Shown: positions 15,228 through 24,491 of the stretch, one piece after another | Position numbering within the stretch: the first letter of the stretch is position 1 | How the letters are laid out: each line of letters begins with the position of its first letter | Assembly (NCBI RefSeq): GCF_947488185.1 | Contig: NZ_CANKYM010000010.1 | Coordinates: forward strand, 1 to 54,102 | Reading direction: 5' to 3' | Source of the DNA: an uncultured Roseobacter sp. | GTDB taxonomy: Bacteria; Pseudomonadota; Alphaproteobacteria; Rhodobacterales; Rhodobacteraceae | Length of the DNA stretch: 54,102 bases | Program-made: the position numbers and the translations under genes | The notes under the pieces: model-generated | The model's database searches: none | What the model saw: only the letters and a program-made list of their open reading frames with translations | What the model was told of the DNA's origin: nothing

Positions 15228-17515
15228 ACCGCCCCTCCCATTTCCGCTTCGCGGTCCGCGAGGCGCCAGAGCTGATCGCGCCCCGCCTCATAGGGCAAGG
15301 GCCAGGGCTGTGCCCGGTCGCCGATTTCCGCGCCCGCGTGCAGTGTCCAATAGGGGTTGGAGAGATGCGGGCGGGCGAGGCAGACCAGATCGGCGCGGCC
15401 CGCCATCAGGATCGAATTGACGTGATCGGGCTCGTAGATATTGCCGACGGCCATGGTGGCGATGTTTGCCTCGTTGCGGATACGGTCGGAAAACGGCGTC
15501 TGGAACATGCGCCCGTAGACCGGTTTGGCCTGCGTCGAGGTTTGCCCGGCGGAAACGTCGATGATGTCGGCGCCTGCTGTTGCAAAGGCCTTGGCGATCT
15601 CGACGGCCTCTTCGGGCGTGACCCCGTCCGCGCCCGCCCAGTCACTGGCGGAGATGCGCACGGACATCGGTTTGGCTTCGGGCCAGACGGCGCGCATGGC
15701 GGCGAACACCTCCAGCGGATAGCGCAGGCGATTGTCGAGGGGGCCGCCATAGTCATCTTTGCGCGTGTTCGACAGGGGCGAGATGAAGGAGGAGATCAGA
15801 TACCCATGGGCCGCGTGCAGTTCGATCATGTCAAAGCCCGCGCGGTTGGCCATTTCCGCCGCCGCGACGAATTCCGCCTTTACCGCGTCCATGTCATCGC
15901 GCGTCATCGCACGGGGCACCGCGTTCTCCGCCGACCACGGGATCGCCGAGGCGGAGATCAGCTCCCAATTGTCGCGCTCCAGTGGGCTGTCCATGCCTTG
16001 CCACGCCACATTGGTGGAGCCCTTGCGGCCCGAATGGCCGATCTGGCAGCAGATCTTGGCTGTCGTTTCCGCGTGCACAAAATCCGTCAGACGCCGCCAG
16101 GCGGCCTCGTGCTCGGGGGCGTAGAGACCGGGGCAGCCCGGGGTGATCCGGCCCTTGGCCGAAGTGCAGGTCATCTCTGTATAGATCAGCCCGGCACCGC
16201 CCTTGGCGCGTTCGGCGTAATGCACGAAATGCCAGTCGGTCGGACAGCCATCGACGGCCTTATATTGCGCCATGGGCGAGACGACGACGCGGTTTTCCAG
16301 CGTCATGTCGCGCAGCCTGAAGGGGGCGAACATCGGCGCGCGCACCGGGGTCTCCGGCCCGCCGGCCTGGGTCTGGAACCAGCGTTCCGCGCTTTCGAGC
16401 CATTCCGGATCGCGCAGGCGCAGGTTTTCGTGGCTGATCCGCTGGCTGCGGGTCAGCAGGGAATAGTTGAACTGCACCGGATCGAGGCCGAGGTAACGCT
16501 GCACCTCCTCGAACCATTCCAGCGAATTGCGTGCAGCCGATTGCAGGCGCAAGACCTGAACCCTGCGTTCCTCCTGATAAAGGGCAAAGGCCTCTGCCAG
16601 CGTGTCCTTGGTGGTGACGTAGTCAGCCAGCGCAATGGCGCTTTCCAGCGCCAGTTTCGTGCCGGACCCGATGGAGAAATGCGCCGAGGCCGAGGCGTCG
16701 CCCATCAGCACCACGTTCTTGTGGCTCCAGTTCTCACAAAGCACCCGGGGAAAGTTGATCCAGGCCGAGCCGCGGATATGGTTCGCGTTGGTCATCAGCG
16801 CATGGCCGTCCAGGTGGTCCTTAAAGACCTCTTCACAGACCGCGATGCTTTCCTGCTGGCTCATCTCGCCAAAGCCATAGGCGTTCCACGTGTCCTCATC
16901 TGTCTCGACAATGAAGGTCGCCGTGTCCGCATCGAACTGATAGGCATGCGCCCAGAGCCAGCCCTTGTCGGTTTCCTCAAAGATGAAGGTGAAGGCATCG
17001 TCGAATTTCTGACGGGTGCCCAGCCAGACAAACTTGCAGGCGCGCATCTCGATGTTCGGCTTGAAGTGATCGGCAAACTCGCTGCGGGCGATGGAGTTCA
17101 ACCCGTCGGAGGCCACCACCAGGTCGTAGCCTTTGGCAAATTCCGCAACGCTGTCGATGCTGTGTTCGAAGACGAGGGTTACACCCAGGTCGCGGGCGCG
17201 GGCCTGCAGAAGGATCAGCAGGCGCTTGCGTCCGATCCCGCAGAATCCATGACCGGTGGAAAGCTGTTTGTCGCCCCGGTAGAAGACCGCGATATCGTCC
17301 CAATAGGCAAAGTGATCGCGGATCGCCTTTGCGCTGGTGGGGTCGTTCTGCATCAGGTTGTCGAGGGTTTCGTCCGACAGCACCACGCCCCAGCCAAAAG
17401 TGTCATCGGGCTTGTTGCGCTCAAAAACAGTGACATCCGCGTCCGGTTGGCGCAGTTTCAGCGATATCGCGAAGTAGAGACCCGCAGGCCCACCGCCGAG
17501 ACATGCGACACGCAT
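15224..17515 (-). CDS. abmA: 2-aminobenzoyl-CoA monooxygenase/reductase (bifunctional flavoenzyme)
   Basis: A two-domain flavoprotein of about 763 residues. The N-terminal part is a PHBH-type FAD monooxygenase with GGGPAG at residues 7-12 and the late GDASASAHFSIGSG flavin motif near 280. From about residue 396 it is an old-yellow-enzyme FMN domain (MFAPFRLRDMTLENRVVVS, IGHSGRKGS, FDMIELHAAHGYLISSF). This fusion hydroxylates and then reduces the ring of 2-aminobenzoyl-CoA, giving a non-aromatic 2-amino-5-oxocyclohexene-carboxyl-CoA without dioxygenase ring cleavage. The close relative salicylyl-CoA 5-hydroxylase is an alternative name. The second ATG (17515) fits the AAGGGG ribosome site better than 17521. 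First gene of the minus-strand operon. Confidence 0.9.
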   Translation of the reverse strand: MRVACLGGGPAGLYFAISLKLRQPDADVTVFERNKPDDTFGWGVVLSDETLDNLMQNDPTSAKAIRDHFAYWDDIAVFYRGDKQLSTGHGFCGIGRKRLLILLQARARDLGVTLVFEHSIDSVAEFAKGYDLVVASDGLNSIARSEFADHFKPNIEMRACKFVWLGTRQKFDDAFTFIFEETDKGWLWAHAYQFDADTATFIVETDEDTWNAYGFGEMSQQESIAVCEEVFKDHLDGHALMTNANHIRGSAWINFPRVLCENWSHKNVVLMGDASASAHFSIGSGTKLALESAIALADYVTTKDTLAEAFALYQEERRVQVLRLQSAARNSLEWFEEVQRYLGLDPVQFNYSLLTRSQRISHENLRLRDPEWLESAERWFQTQAGGPETPVRAPMFAPFRLRDMTLENRVVVSPMAQYKAVDGCPTDWHFVHYAERAKGGAGLIYTEMTCTSAKGRITPGCPGLYAPEHEAAWRRLTDFVHAETTAKICCQIGHSGRKGSTNVAWQGMDSPLERDNWELISASAIPWSAENAVPRAMTRDDMDAVKAEFVAAAEMANRAGFDMIELHAAHGYLISSFISPLSNTRKDDYGGPLDNRLRYPLEVFAAMRAVWPEAKPMSVRISASDWAGADGVTPEEAVEIAKAFATAGADIIDVSAGQTSTQAKPVYGRMFQTPFSDRIRNEANIATMAVGNIYEPDHVNSILMAGRADLVCLARPHLSNPYWTLHAGAEIGDRAQPWPLPYEAGRDQLWRLADREAEMGGAV

Positions 17516-17569
17516 GAGCATCCCCTTTGCCGAAATCCGATTGCGGGTAGGGTAGGCGGGGGGCCAAAC

Positions 17570-17601
17570 TATTTCAAGTCTGAAATTTTAAGCTTGAAAT
17601 A
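17570..17601. promoter_or_regulatory. Putative MarR operator between abmA and kynA
   Basis: TATTTCAAG (17570-17578) and CTTGAAATA (17593-17601) form a perfect 9-bp inverted repeat with a 14-bp spacer in an AT-rich island. A second, nested dyad, TTTCA-N4-TGAAA, covers 17572-17585. It lies between divergent start codons (17515 minus, 17680 plus), so one repressor could silence both operons. Confidence 0.65.
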
Positions 17602-17679
17602 AAAATGGCGCGGCCATAGGAATTTTGGGGGACATGTACCGCCCGTGTCCATCACCCCGCGCAGAGGAAAGGCCCGCAG

Positions 17680-18513
17680 ATGACCGATGCCTATGATCCG
17701 GAAGACGATGGTGCCAAGATGTCCTTTTCCAAGGACATGAGCTATGGCGATTATCTGGGGATGGACGGCATTCTCGGGGCGGCCAGGCCGCTGTCCAATG
17801 CCCATGACGAGATGCTGTTCATCGTGCAGCACCAGACGTCGGAGCTGTGGATGCGGCTGGTCTTGCATGAGTTGAGTTCTGCCCGCGAGTTGATGCTGCA
17901 GGGTAGGACGCAGGAGGTTTTCAAGATGCTGTCGCGGGTCGCGCGCATCTTTGAGCAGCTCAACAACGCGTGGGATGTGCTGCGCACCATGACGCCGAGC
18001 GATTACACCGCCTTTCGCGAGGATCTGGGCCAATCTTCGGGGTTTCAGTCGCATCAATACCGGCTGATCGAGTTCATCCTCGGCAACCGCAACCGCGCGA
18101 TGATGAAGGTGCATGAGCATCGCACGGAACTGCACAGGATGCTGGACTATGAGCTGACGCAGCCGTCGCTTTACCATGTGGCGCTGCGGCTGCTGGAAAA
18201 GGAGGTGGGCGCGACCTTTGATCCGGCGATTTTCCACATGGACACGCCGCATGCGCCGGACCCGGCGGTCATGGACGCCTGGACAACGGTCTACAGGGAC
18301 CCACATGCGCATTGGACGCTTTATGATCTGGCGGAAAAACTGGTCGATCTCGAAGACTACTTCCGGCGCTGGCGGTTCAACCACGTGACCACGGTGGAAC
18401 GGATCATCGGGTTCAAACGCGGCACCGGCGGCACCAGTGGCGTGAAATACTTGCGCCGCATGCTCGAAGTGGAGTTATTCCCCGAGCTGTGGCACCTGCG
18501 CGGAGGATTGTGA
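17680..18513 (+). CDS. kynA: Tryptophan 2,3-dioxygenase
   Basis: A 277-residue haem dioxygenase that opens the indole ring of L-tryptophan to N-formylkynurenine. Family signatures are all present: SYGDYLGMDGIL near the N-terminus, the substrate-side HDEMLFIVQHQTSELWM, the segment SSGFQSHQYRLIEFILGNR, and near the C-terminus FNHVTTVERIIGFKRGTGGTSG, which carries the proximal His and the mobile loop. Length is typical for bacterial enzymes. GAGGAAAG precedes the ATG. It overlaps kynU by TGATG and is divergent from the 2-aminobenzoyl-CoA operon, sharing its putative operator. Confidence 0.96.
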   Translation: MTDAYDPEDDGAKMSFSKDMSYGDYLGMDGILGAARPLSNAHDEMLFIVQHQTSELWMRLVLHELSSARELMLQGRTQEVFKMLSRVARIFEQLNNAWDVLRTMTPSDYTAFREDLGQSSGFQSHQYRLIEFILGNRNRAMMKVHEHRTELHRMLDYELTQPSLYHVALRLLEKEVGATFDPAIFHMDTPHAPDPAVMDAWTTVYRDPHAHWTLYDLAEKLVDLEDYFRRWRFNHVTTVERIIGFKRGTGGTSGVKYLRRMLEVELFPELWHLRGGL

Positions 18514-19700
18514 TGAGTTTGCCGAAAAAGCATCTGTTTGAGCTGCCGGAGGGTGTGATCTACCTTGATGGCAATTCGCTGGGGCCGCTGCCCAAGGGGG
18601 TCGTGGAGAAGGTACAGCAGGCGGTCACCGACGAGTGGGGGAAGGCCTTGATCCGGGGCTGGAACAGCTGCGGCTGGATGGATCAGCCAGGCCGCGTGGG
18701 CAATATGGTTGGCCGTCTCATCGGCGCGCCGGAGGGCAGCGTTGTCATGGGGGACACGCTCTCGATCAAGGTGTTTCAGGCCCTGTCAGCCGCATTGGCG
18801 ATGCGTCCGGACCGCCGGGTGATCCTGTCGGACACCGGCAACTTTCCTACTGATCTTTACATGGCCGAAGGGCTTATTCGGCTGAAGGACGCCGGGTACG
18901 AGCTGCGCAAAGTGGCGCCTGAGGAGGTTGCGGAGGCCGCCAATAGCAATGTCGCGGTGGTCCTGCTGACCGAGGTGGATTACCGCACCGGGCGTAAACA
19001 CGACATGAAGGCCCTGACCAAGGCGGCGCAGGCGGCAGGTGCGGTAATGATCTGGGATCTGGCGCATAGTGCCGGGGCTTTGGAAGTGGATATTGCCGGG
19101 GCAGGGTGCGAATTCGCGGTCGGCTGCACCTATAAATACCTCAACGGGGGGCCGGGTGCCCCGGCGTTCATCTACGTGAGGCCGGATCTGACAGAGCAGG
19201 CAGAGCCGGCGCTATCAGGCTGGTTGGGGCATAGCGCGCCCTTCGCATTTGATGTGACCTACACACCCGCGCCCTCAATTGAACGGATGCGCGTGGGCAC
19301 ACCGCCGGTGTTGCAGATGACGGCGCTGGAAGAGGCGTTGCGCCTTTGGGACCACGTGGAGATGGCGGACATCCGCGCCGCCTCTCTGGCGCTTTCGGAG
19401 CAGTTCATCGCCGAGGTGGAAGACCGCTGCCCGATGCTGAGCCTTGTAAGCCCGCGAGACGGATCACAGCGCGGCTCGCAGGTGTCTTTCGCCTTCGAGC
19501 ATGGTTATGCCGCGATGCAGGCGTTGATTGATCGCGGCGTGATCGGCGATTTCCGCGCGCCCAATGTCATGCGCTTCGGCTTCACGCCGCTTTACCTGGA
19601 AGCGTCCGATGTAACGGCGGCGGTGGAGATCCTTGCAGATGTGCTCAACAACAGACTGTGGGACGATCCGAAGTATACAGCGCCCAAAAAGGTGACCTGA
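18513..19700 (+). CDS. kynU: Kynureninase
   Basis: A 395-residue PLP enzyme of fold type I that cleaves L-kynurenine to anthranilate and alanine. YLDGNSLGPLP at residues 16-26 is the family N-terminal signature. The PLP region WDLAHSAGALEVDI includes the Asp that binds the pyridine nitrogen, and GCTYKYLNGGPGAPAF contains the PLP lysine. The C-terminal part ends with APNVMRFGFTPLYL, which holds the substrate-binding Arg. The start is the ATG at 18513, coupled to kynA through TGATG with GGAGG upstream; an upstream frame extension lies inside kynA. No kynurenine formamidase follows, so that step must come from elsewhere in the cell. Confidence 0.96.
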   Translation: MSLPKKHLFELPEGVIYLDGNSLGPLPKGVVEKVQQAVTDEWGKALIRGWNSCGWMDQPGRVGNMVGRLIGAPEGSVVMGDTLSIKVFQALSAALAMRPDRRVILSDTGNFPTDLYMAEGLIRLKDAGYELRKVAPEEVAEAANSNVAVVLLTEVDYRTGRKHDMKALTKAAQAAGAVMIWDLAHSAGALEVDIAGAGCEFAVGCTYKYLNGGPGAPAFIYVRPDLTEQAEPALSGWLGHSAPFAFDVTYTPAPSIERMRVGTPPVLQMTALEEALRLWDHVEMADIRAASLALSEQFIAEVEDRCPMLSLVSPRDGSQRGSQVSFAFEHGYAAMQALIDRGVIGDFRAPNVMRFGFTPLYLEASDVTAAVEILADVLNNRLWDDPKYTAPKKVT

Positions 19701-19966
19701 TATTCGGCCCTCCCCGTCGGTGAGGCTGCGCTTACAGGGGCCCGCTTCGTGAGAGTCGCCTAAAGCGCCTCTGCGCTGACCAGGTGCACAGGACCGAAAG
19801 TCGACAAAGCCGGTGGTCGCACACGGGAACGGGTTCACCGTATCTGCGACCATCCGCACCGAGGCCACCGGCGTGTCGCGCAGGTCCATCGTCCGTCGGC
19901 GCCAATAGGGATCAACCCGTGTGACGCGAAGTTTTGCAGCTGTTCTTAGCTCTGGTTCCGAGAGAT

Positions 19967-20893
19967 TCACGGGCGCGGCTTCTTGGTCAGGCCATGCATC
20001 AATTGGTCGAAAAGCCAGCGCATTGCAGGCGCCCCGGCAAGTACCAGAACAAGCCCGACAGTGACCAGGATTGCCGAAGCGATCTCGGCTGGACCGGCCG
20101 TTTCGCCAAGCACCGCGACACCAAGACCGAGTGTTACCACCGGTATCAGGGCGGGAAGAGTTGCACCCGCGACGGGGCCCAGCAGTTCGGCGGACCGGTT
20201 GAAAGCATAGATGGCGAAGACACTGACAAGGATACCCTGAAACCCGGCCTGGATCACCACGTCTACCAGCGGGGCTTCGGCAATCCGTTTGGGCAATACC
20301 ACCAGATAAACAGGCAGGTAAAACATCGCTGACCCCACCGCAACAATGGCCGCCGCATTCAGCGCCGGGACAGCTGCACGACGGACGATCAGAACGTAGC
20401 TCGCCCACATGACGCCGGTCCCGACCAGGATCAGGTGACCGATCGTAACGATCCCCCCAGCAAGCGTGAACAGGAGGACGCCCATCGCCGTGACCGCCAA
20501 TCCGGAAAAACGCGCGCGCCCGATCCTGTCGCCAAGGACCATCCGACCCAGCAGAACTGCGCCGATGGCCATCACCCCCGGATTGAGCGCGCCTGCTGCA
20601 GCAGCGGGCGCGGTTTCCAAGGCGAGAGAGATCAGCAGGACGTAGGGTGCCCCGAAGGCGATCACCATTGCGACCACGCCAGTTAACTGCAGCCTGTCCG
20701 TCCCTGTGCCGCGCAGTAGCACGACGGGCGACAGGATCAGGCCAGCGACACCAAATCGCAGAAGGGTCAGATCATAGGCGTTCAGGGATGTTGTGACCCC
20801 AAGCCGCAACATGATCAGGGAGCCCGACCATACAGTGATCGCCAGGCCCGCCCAACAGAGGCCGACGAGGGTGTTCCGCCGCGTGATTGACAT
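19967..20893 (-). CDS. EamA/DMT-family permease (putative metabolite exporter)
   Basis: A 308-residue membrane protein with about ten hydrophobic segments in two repeated EamA halves (first half begins LCWAGLAITVWSGSLIMLRLG, second near residue 150 with LILVGTGVMWASYVLIVRR). Members export amino acids or other small metabolites, or import nucleotide sugars; the substrate is not predictable. AAGGAG precedes the ATG at 20893. A LysR gene is divergent 70 bp away and is its likely regulator. Given the neighbouring kynurenine genes, export of an aromatic amine is conceivable, but there is no direct evidence. Confidence 0.85.
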   Translation of the reverse strand: MSITRRNTLVGLCWAGLAITVWSGSLIMLRLGVTTSLNAYDLTLLRFGVAGLILSPVVLLRGTGTDRLQLTGVVAMVIAFGAPYVLLISLALETAPAAAAGALNPGVMAIGAVLLGRMVLGDRIGRARFSGLAVTAMGVLLFTLAGGIVTIGHLILVGTGVMWASYVLIVRRAAVPALNAAAIVAVGSAMFYLPVYLVVLPKRIAEAPLVDVVIQAGFQGILVSVFAIYAFNRSAELLGPVAGATLPALIPVVTLGLGVAVLGETAGPAEIASAILVTVGLVLVLAGAPAMRWLFDQLMHGLTKKPRP

Positions 20894-20964
20894 GTCATCC
20901 CCTCTCTCCTTGGTCAGAGAATAGGTTTTGATCTGTGTCCAGAAAAACGATATGAATTGATCTT

Positions 20965-21915
20965 ATGATTGAGAAAATCGAAACAATGAGCCTCGATGAG
21001 AGTAGAGACCCGGCAAACCGGACTCTGAATCTGGATGCGTTGCGCAGCTTCGTTGCAATCTGTGAGACCGGGTCATTTCGGCGCGCAGCGGCGCGGGTGA
21101 ACAAGTCCCCGTCGGCAGTCAGCCTCCAGATTGGCAAGCTTGAAGAGATATTGGGCGCTCGGTTGCTGGATCGGGATGCCCGCCACGTTGCGCTTACGGA
21201 TCATGGAGGGAAACTGCTGGGACAGGCCCGTCGCCTTTTGGGGCTGAATGACGAAACCCTTGCACTTTTCCAAGAATCTCCGCTTGTTGGGCACCTGCGT
21301 CTGTCGGCGTCTCATGATCTCGGCGTTTCTCTCGTGCCACGGCTGTTGCGGCGTCTCGCGGACGTTCATCCGGGCGTTCACGTCGATGTTCGGCTGGGGA
21401 CAAGCGAAGCGGTACAGCAGGGCATCACGGACGGCACTGCGAACTTGGCTCTCTTCAACGATGTGGATGCATCCGGCATTCAGGCCCGAGAGCTTTTTTC
21501 GGAGCCTTTGAAATGGCTGGTTCTGGATGGTGGGCGCGCCGTTCGGCAAGATCCGCTTCCGCTTGCTGTGGCAGATGCCAGATGTGCGTGGCGCGACGCC
21601 GCCCTGAACGCATTGCAGGAGGCGGGTCGCGCCTATCGGGTGGCCTATTCAAGCGATACCTCCATGGGGCAGGTTGCTGCGCTTCGGGCGGATCTTGCAG
21701 TGGCCGCGTTGCCACAATCTCTCGCGGATCGTGATCTGGTCGAAGCACCCGCCGACTGTGGTCTTCCACAGCTTCCGCTTACCCACATTCGCGCGGCAGA
21801 TGACGGCAGCGCATTGGCAAGGGCGCTTGTAACACTCGTGGCGGCAGAAATGCAGTCAGGTCGGAGCACGTCCGCGGCGTGGGGTCCGGGCATCGTGCCT
21901 CTTGCACGGCGATAA
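20965..21915 (+). CDS. LysR-family regulator next to the EamA permease
   Basis: A 316-residue LysR factor. The HTH spans residues 25-85 (SFRRAAARVNKSPSAVSLQIGKLEEILGARLLDRD in pattern), then a type 2 periplasmic-binding-like effector domain starting GHLRLSASHDLGVSLVPRLL. The N-terminal 20 residues before the HTH are longer than usual; a second ATG at 20986 would shorten them, and neither start has a strong ribosome site. Being divergent from the permease with a 71-bp gap fits the classic LysR-target pair. The C-terminal 20 residues are low in conservation. Confidence 0.87.
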   Translation: MIEKIETMSLDESRDPANRTLNLDALRSFVAICETGSFRRAAARVNKSPSAVSLQIGKLEEILGARLLDRDARHVALTDHGGKLLGQARRLLGLNDETLALFQESPLVGHLRLSASHDLGVSLVPRLLRRLADVHPGVHVDVRLGTSEAVQQGITDGTANLALFNDVDASGIQARELFSEPLKWLVLDGGRAVRQDPLPLAVADARCAWRDAALNALQEAGRAYRVAYSSDTSMGQVAALRADLAVAALPQSLADRDLVEAPADCGLPQLPLTHIRAADDGSALARALVTLVAAEMQSGRSTSAAWGPGIVPLARR

Positions 21916-22137
21916 ACGCACCCGCCCCAGTCTTGTCTCGATCGGACGTTGGCGGCAGCACGTGTTGCGCAATCTGCGGATCGGCGAAATGTGCAGCAAG
22001 CTCGATCTGTTCGATGGAGGGCAAAGGGGCAAAAGTGACTTTTGCCGCATAGAGGTTTCCGTCAGAGGGTGCGATTGTGGACCGCCCCGGCCACCTCCGC
22101 GACCATGAGGTCCGCCCGAAACAATGAACTCGTCCTC

Positions 22138-22992
22138 TCAAAGTTCGCGCCACACTGTTCCGGCCGCAATCATCGGCTTACCCACTCTTTGAAAATGTGC
22201 GCTGATTAGCCCGGCGATCCTGTCGCGAAATGTAAACGGCCCGAGGTGACCGGCTCCCTCAACCTCGACCACGCTGGCTTGCGGTGTCTCTGCTAACAGC
22301 AACTGGACGATCCTTTGCGTCTGCCGTTGGCTCTGGGTGCCAACCATCAGGGTTACGGGCAAATGCGCGGGCAGGGCGGCGCCGGGTGGTTCATAGAGTA
22401 AGGCACCGAAATCAAGCGGGCATTTTGGGATCCAGTCTATGAGCGCCGCACGGCGGTCACGGCGCAGCGCCTGCCATGTACCCACACCGCCCCAGAAATC
22501 CGTGAAAACCTGCGCTGCAAAGTCCGGGCATCCTTCCGCCACCGCGGTTTCTATCGCGACGGCGAGCGCTTCGATTTCTTCGAACAGCTTGCGGTCGCTC
22601 TGGTTTACGTGGCTAAGCAGGCCGAAAGATGTCGGCTCATATAGGCAAAGGGATAAGACACATTCCGGGTGATGACGGGCAATGTGGAGTGCGACGGCAC
22701 CGCCATAGGAGTGCCCGACCAGATGCATCGGTGCCGCGTGATGGTGCAATGCATCAACAAGCGGTTTTGCCTCGTCGGCAAGCGTATAGGTCTTCCGTGA
22801 CCAACCCCTTGTCATGGCCTCGGCTCCTGCCAAGGTGGGCAATATGAGCTCTGTTTCCTGCGCCAAGTGGGTGTTGAGATGCTGCCATTGCGTGCTGTCC
22901 GAGCCGGAACAATGCAACGCCAAGACAGCCGCGTCAGTATGGTGCATGTCTTGCGTCACGGTCGCTTTGGATTCTCCGTCGATCATCTGCAT
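22138..22992 (-). CDS. Alpha/beta hydrolase fold protein
   Basis: A 284-residue alpha/beta hydrolase. It shows an oxyanion segment HCSGSDSTQW near residue 27, the nucleophile elbow GHSYGG near residue 93, and a late GAGHLGPF with the catalytic His. The usual acid after strand six or seven is not obvious: the segment reads MVGTQSQRQTQ where an Asp would be expected, so a Glu or Asp elsewhere may serve or activity may be altered. AAAGGAG lies 8 bases before the ATG at 22992. It is on the same strand as the GlxA-type gene but about 300 bp away. It does not show the HGGxW motif of kynurenine formamidases. Confidence 0.8.
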   Translation of the reverse strand: MQMIDGESKATVTQDMHHTDAAVLALHCSGSDSTQWQHLNTHLAQETELILPTLAGAEAMTRGWSRKTYTLADEAKPLVDALHHHAAPMHLVGHSYGGAVALHIARHHPECVLSLCLYEPTSFGLLSHVNQSDRKLFEEIEALAVAIETAVAEGCPDFAAQVFTDFWGGVGTWQALRRDRRAALIDWIPKCPLDFGALLYEPPGAALPAHLPVTLMVGTQSQRQTQRIVQLLLAETPQASVVEVEGAGHLGPFTFRDRIAGLISAHFQRVGKPMIAAGTVWREL

Positions 22993-23298
22993 CTTGCACG
23001 GCTCCTTTGGTTGTCGATTGCGGTCCGATGGATCGTCCGGCGGTCACGTACATGGCGCAGCACCTGACCTCATGCGCCGTGAGAGGGGCCCCTGACAATC
23101 TCAATGGTAGGTCGACATCCACGCCAGAAAGTCAGCCGCCGTCGCGTGTATTCTAAGGTTGGGACTGGGTACTGATGAGTGTCAGATCAGCAAGGAGCGA
23201 TCCATTTGGGCCATCGAAGTGGTCGAAAACCAGCAATGATCGGAACTTGCAGAGGGGCAGGGCGCTTTGCCTGTCTCAGATCTCGTGTTGAACGTACG
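22993..23298. other. Intergenic gap without a recognisable gene
   Basis: About 300 bp between the GlxA-type regulator gene and the hydrolase gene, both minus strand. I see no coding frame with gene-like composition, no clear hairpin terminator and no repeat. It presumably holds the end of the regulator transcript and the hydrolase promoter. Confidence 0.5.
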
Positions 23299-24345
23299 CT
23301 ACGTCTGCACCTGTTGACGGGTAAGAGCGGTATGCGCTTCTAAGGGCCGGTAGAGGCGCCGGTATGCGGTTGGCCCCAGGCCGGAGGTGCGCTTGAACAG
23401 GCGGCGGAAAAAAGCGACGTTCTCGTAGCCGACGTCCGCGGCAATGTCTTCCACGGATGCCTGACCGGACTCCAAAGCCCGTTTGGCGGCCTCGACCCGT
23501 AGATCCTGTGCGTAGCTGATGAGCGTCTGGCCGGTGGCCTGATTGAACCGTCGTTTCAGGCTCCGCTCCGGTATGCCAACTGCCTCAACGACGCCAGCAA
23601 CAGGATCCGCGTCCCGGAAATTCTCGGCAAGCCAGGTTTCTGCACGACGCACGACGTTATCAGCATGCGGGCGGCGGACGATCCGGTTCGCATAGGGTAG
23701 TTGACCGTCTGGGTGCAGGTTCAGCAGGAAGAATTTTGCCGTCAGCATGGCTTCCTCCGGCGAAACGTGGTGCGCGATCGTGTAGAGTGCCAGATCATGC
23801 CACGAGCTGGCGCCCGCAGCGGTGACCAGACGCCCGGACGGATCGGAGAAGCAGATGCTGGGGCGCGGGTCAAATTTGACCCGCGGAAAGCTTTGTCGGA
23901 ACAATCCTTCGAACGCCCAGTGCGATGTTGCGGGACGCCCGTCGAGAAGACCGGCAGCCGCAACCAGGACAGAGCCGACACAGACCGAGTATATCGTGGT
24001 GCCAGCCTCCCGGCACAGTCTGAGCCATTCCTTCACGTCATCGTACCGATCAGTCATGTCATCGCCGGGTGTGAGCCAGAATTCAGTGATGATCAACACA
24101 TCAGGGATGTTGTCTGCGTCCATAGCGCAATGGGGGACAACCGGGATGCTGTGTGCACATTGAAAAGGCTTGCGCAGAGGGGAGACAATGCGCGGCACAA
24201 GAGTCGCCGGGGCCGGATCCATTCCCCTGCTTTCGCGGATCGGACGCCCCGCCGTGCTCAGCACCTCCAGCATTCCGTAGAGCGCTGCCGCCGAGCTTTC
24301 CTCAAGCGCAAGTAACTGGATGTCGATGGTGCGTCCTGCCGTCAT
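23299..24345 (-). CDS. GlxA-family transcriptional regulator (DJ-1/PfpI plus AraC domains)
   Basis: A 348-residue regulator. Residues 5-185 form a class I amidotransferase-like (DJ-1/PfpI) sensor domain including TTIYSVCVGSVLVAAAGLLDGRPATSHW, where the nucleophile-elbow Cys is retained. Residues 235-330 are an AraC HTH pair (VVEAVGIPERSLKRRFNQATGQT, then IAADVGYENVAFFRRLFKRTSGLGP). The ATG at 24345 behind AAGAGAAA is preferred over a frame start at 24387. It is divergent from the OsmC operon (146-bp gap) and is the obvious candidate to control it. Members often sense amino acid-like or nitrogenous signals; the ligand is unknown. Confidence 0.9.
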   Translation of the reverse strand: MTAGRTIDIQLLALEESSAAALYGMLEVLSTAGRPIRESRGMDPAPATLVPRIVSPLRKPFQCAHSIPVVPHCAMDADNIPDVLIITEFWLTPGDDMTDRYDDVKEWLRLCREAGTTIYSVCVGSVLVAAAGLLDGRPATSHWAFEGLFRQSFPRVKFDPRPSICFSDPSGRLVTAAGASSWHDLALYTIAHHVSPEEAMLTAKFFLLNLHPDGQLPYANRIVRRPHADNVVRRAETWLAENFRDADPVAGVVEAVGIPERSLKRRFNQATGQTLISYAQDLRVEAAKRALESGQASVEDIAADVGYENVAFFRRLFKRTSGLGPTAYRRLYRPLEAHTALTRQQVQT

Positions 24346-24491
24346 GCAATTTTCTCTTAGTGGCACATATGGATCGTTTTCCCTCAAAACAGCACTAACG
24401 AGCCGGCGGGCAGGAGTCTAGAAAAATACCCATACGGCAGCAGACACATTCAATTCTGACCGCCGGCGTCTCCATAGGGAAAGGAAACAAA

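Noticed and set aside
19701..19966. Minus-strand frame downstream of kynU that reads like protein in part
   Set aside because: It runs out of frame into the permease gene on one side and antisense to kynU on the other; no domain, start or conserved motif is visible. It could be a degraded gene, but I cannot support it.
21779..22153. Minus-strand frame of 124 residues between the LysR and hydrolase genes
   Set aside because: It overlaps the end of the LysR gene in antisense and has no family marks or ribosome site.
22138..22992. Alpha/beta hydrolase as the missing kynurenine formamidase
   Set aside because: It lacks the HGGxW motif of arylformamidase-type hydrolases and the His-rich metal site of bacterial KynB, is on another strand and is more than 2 kb from kynU.
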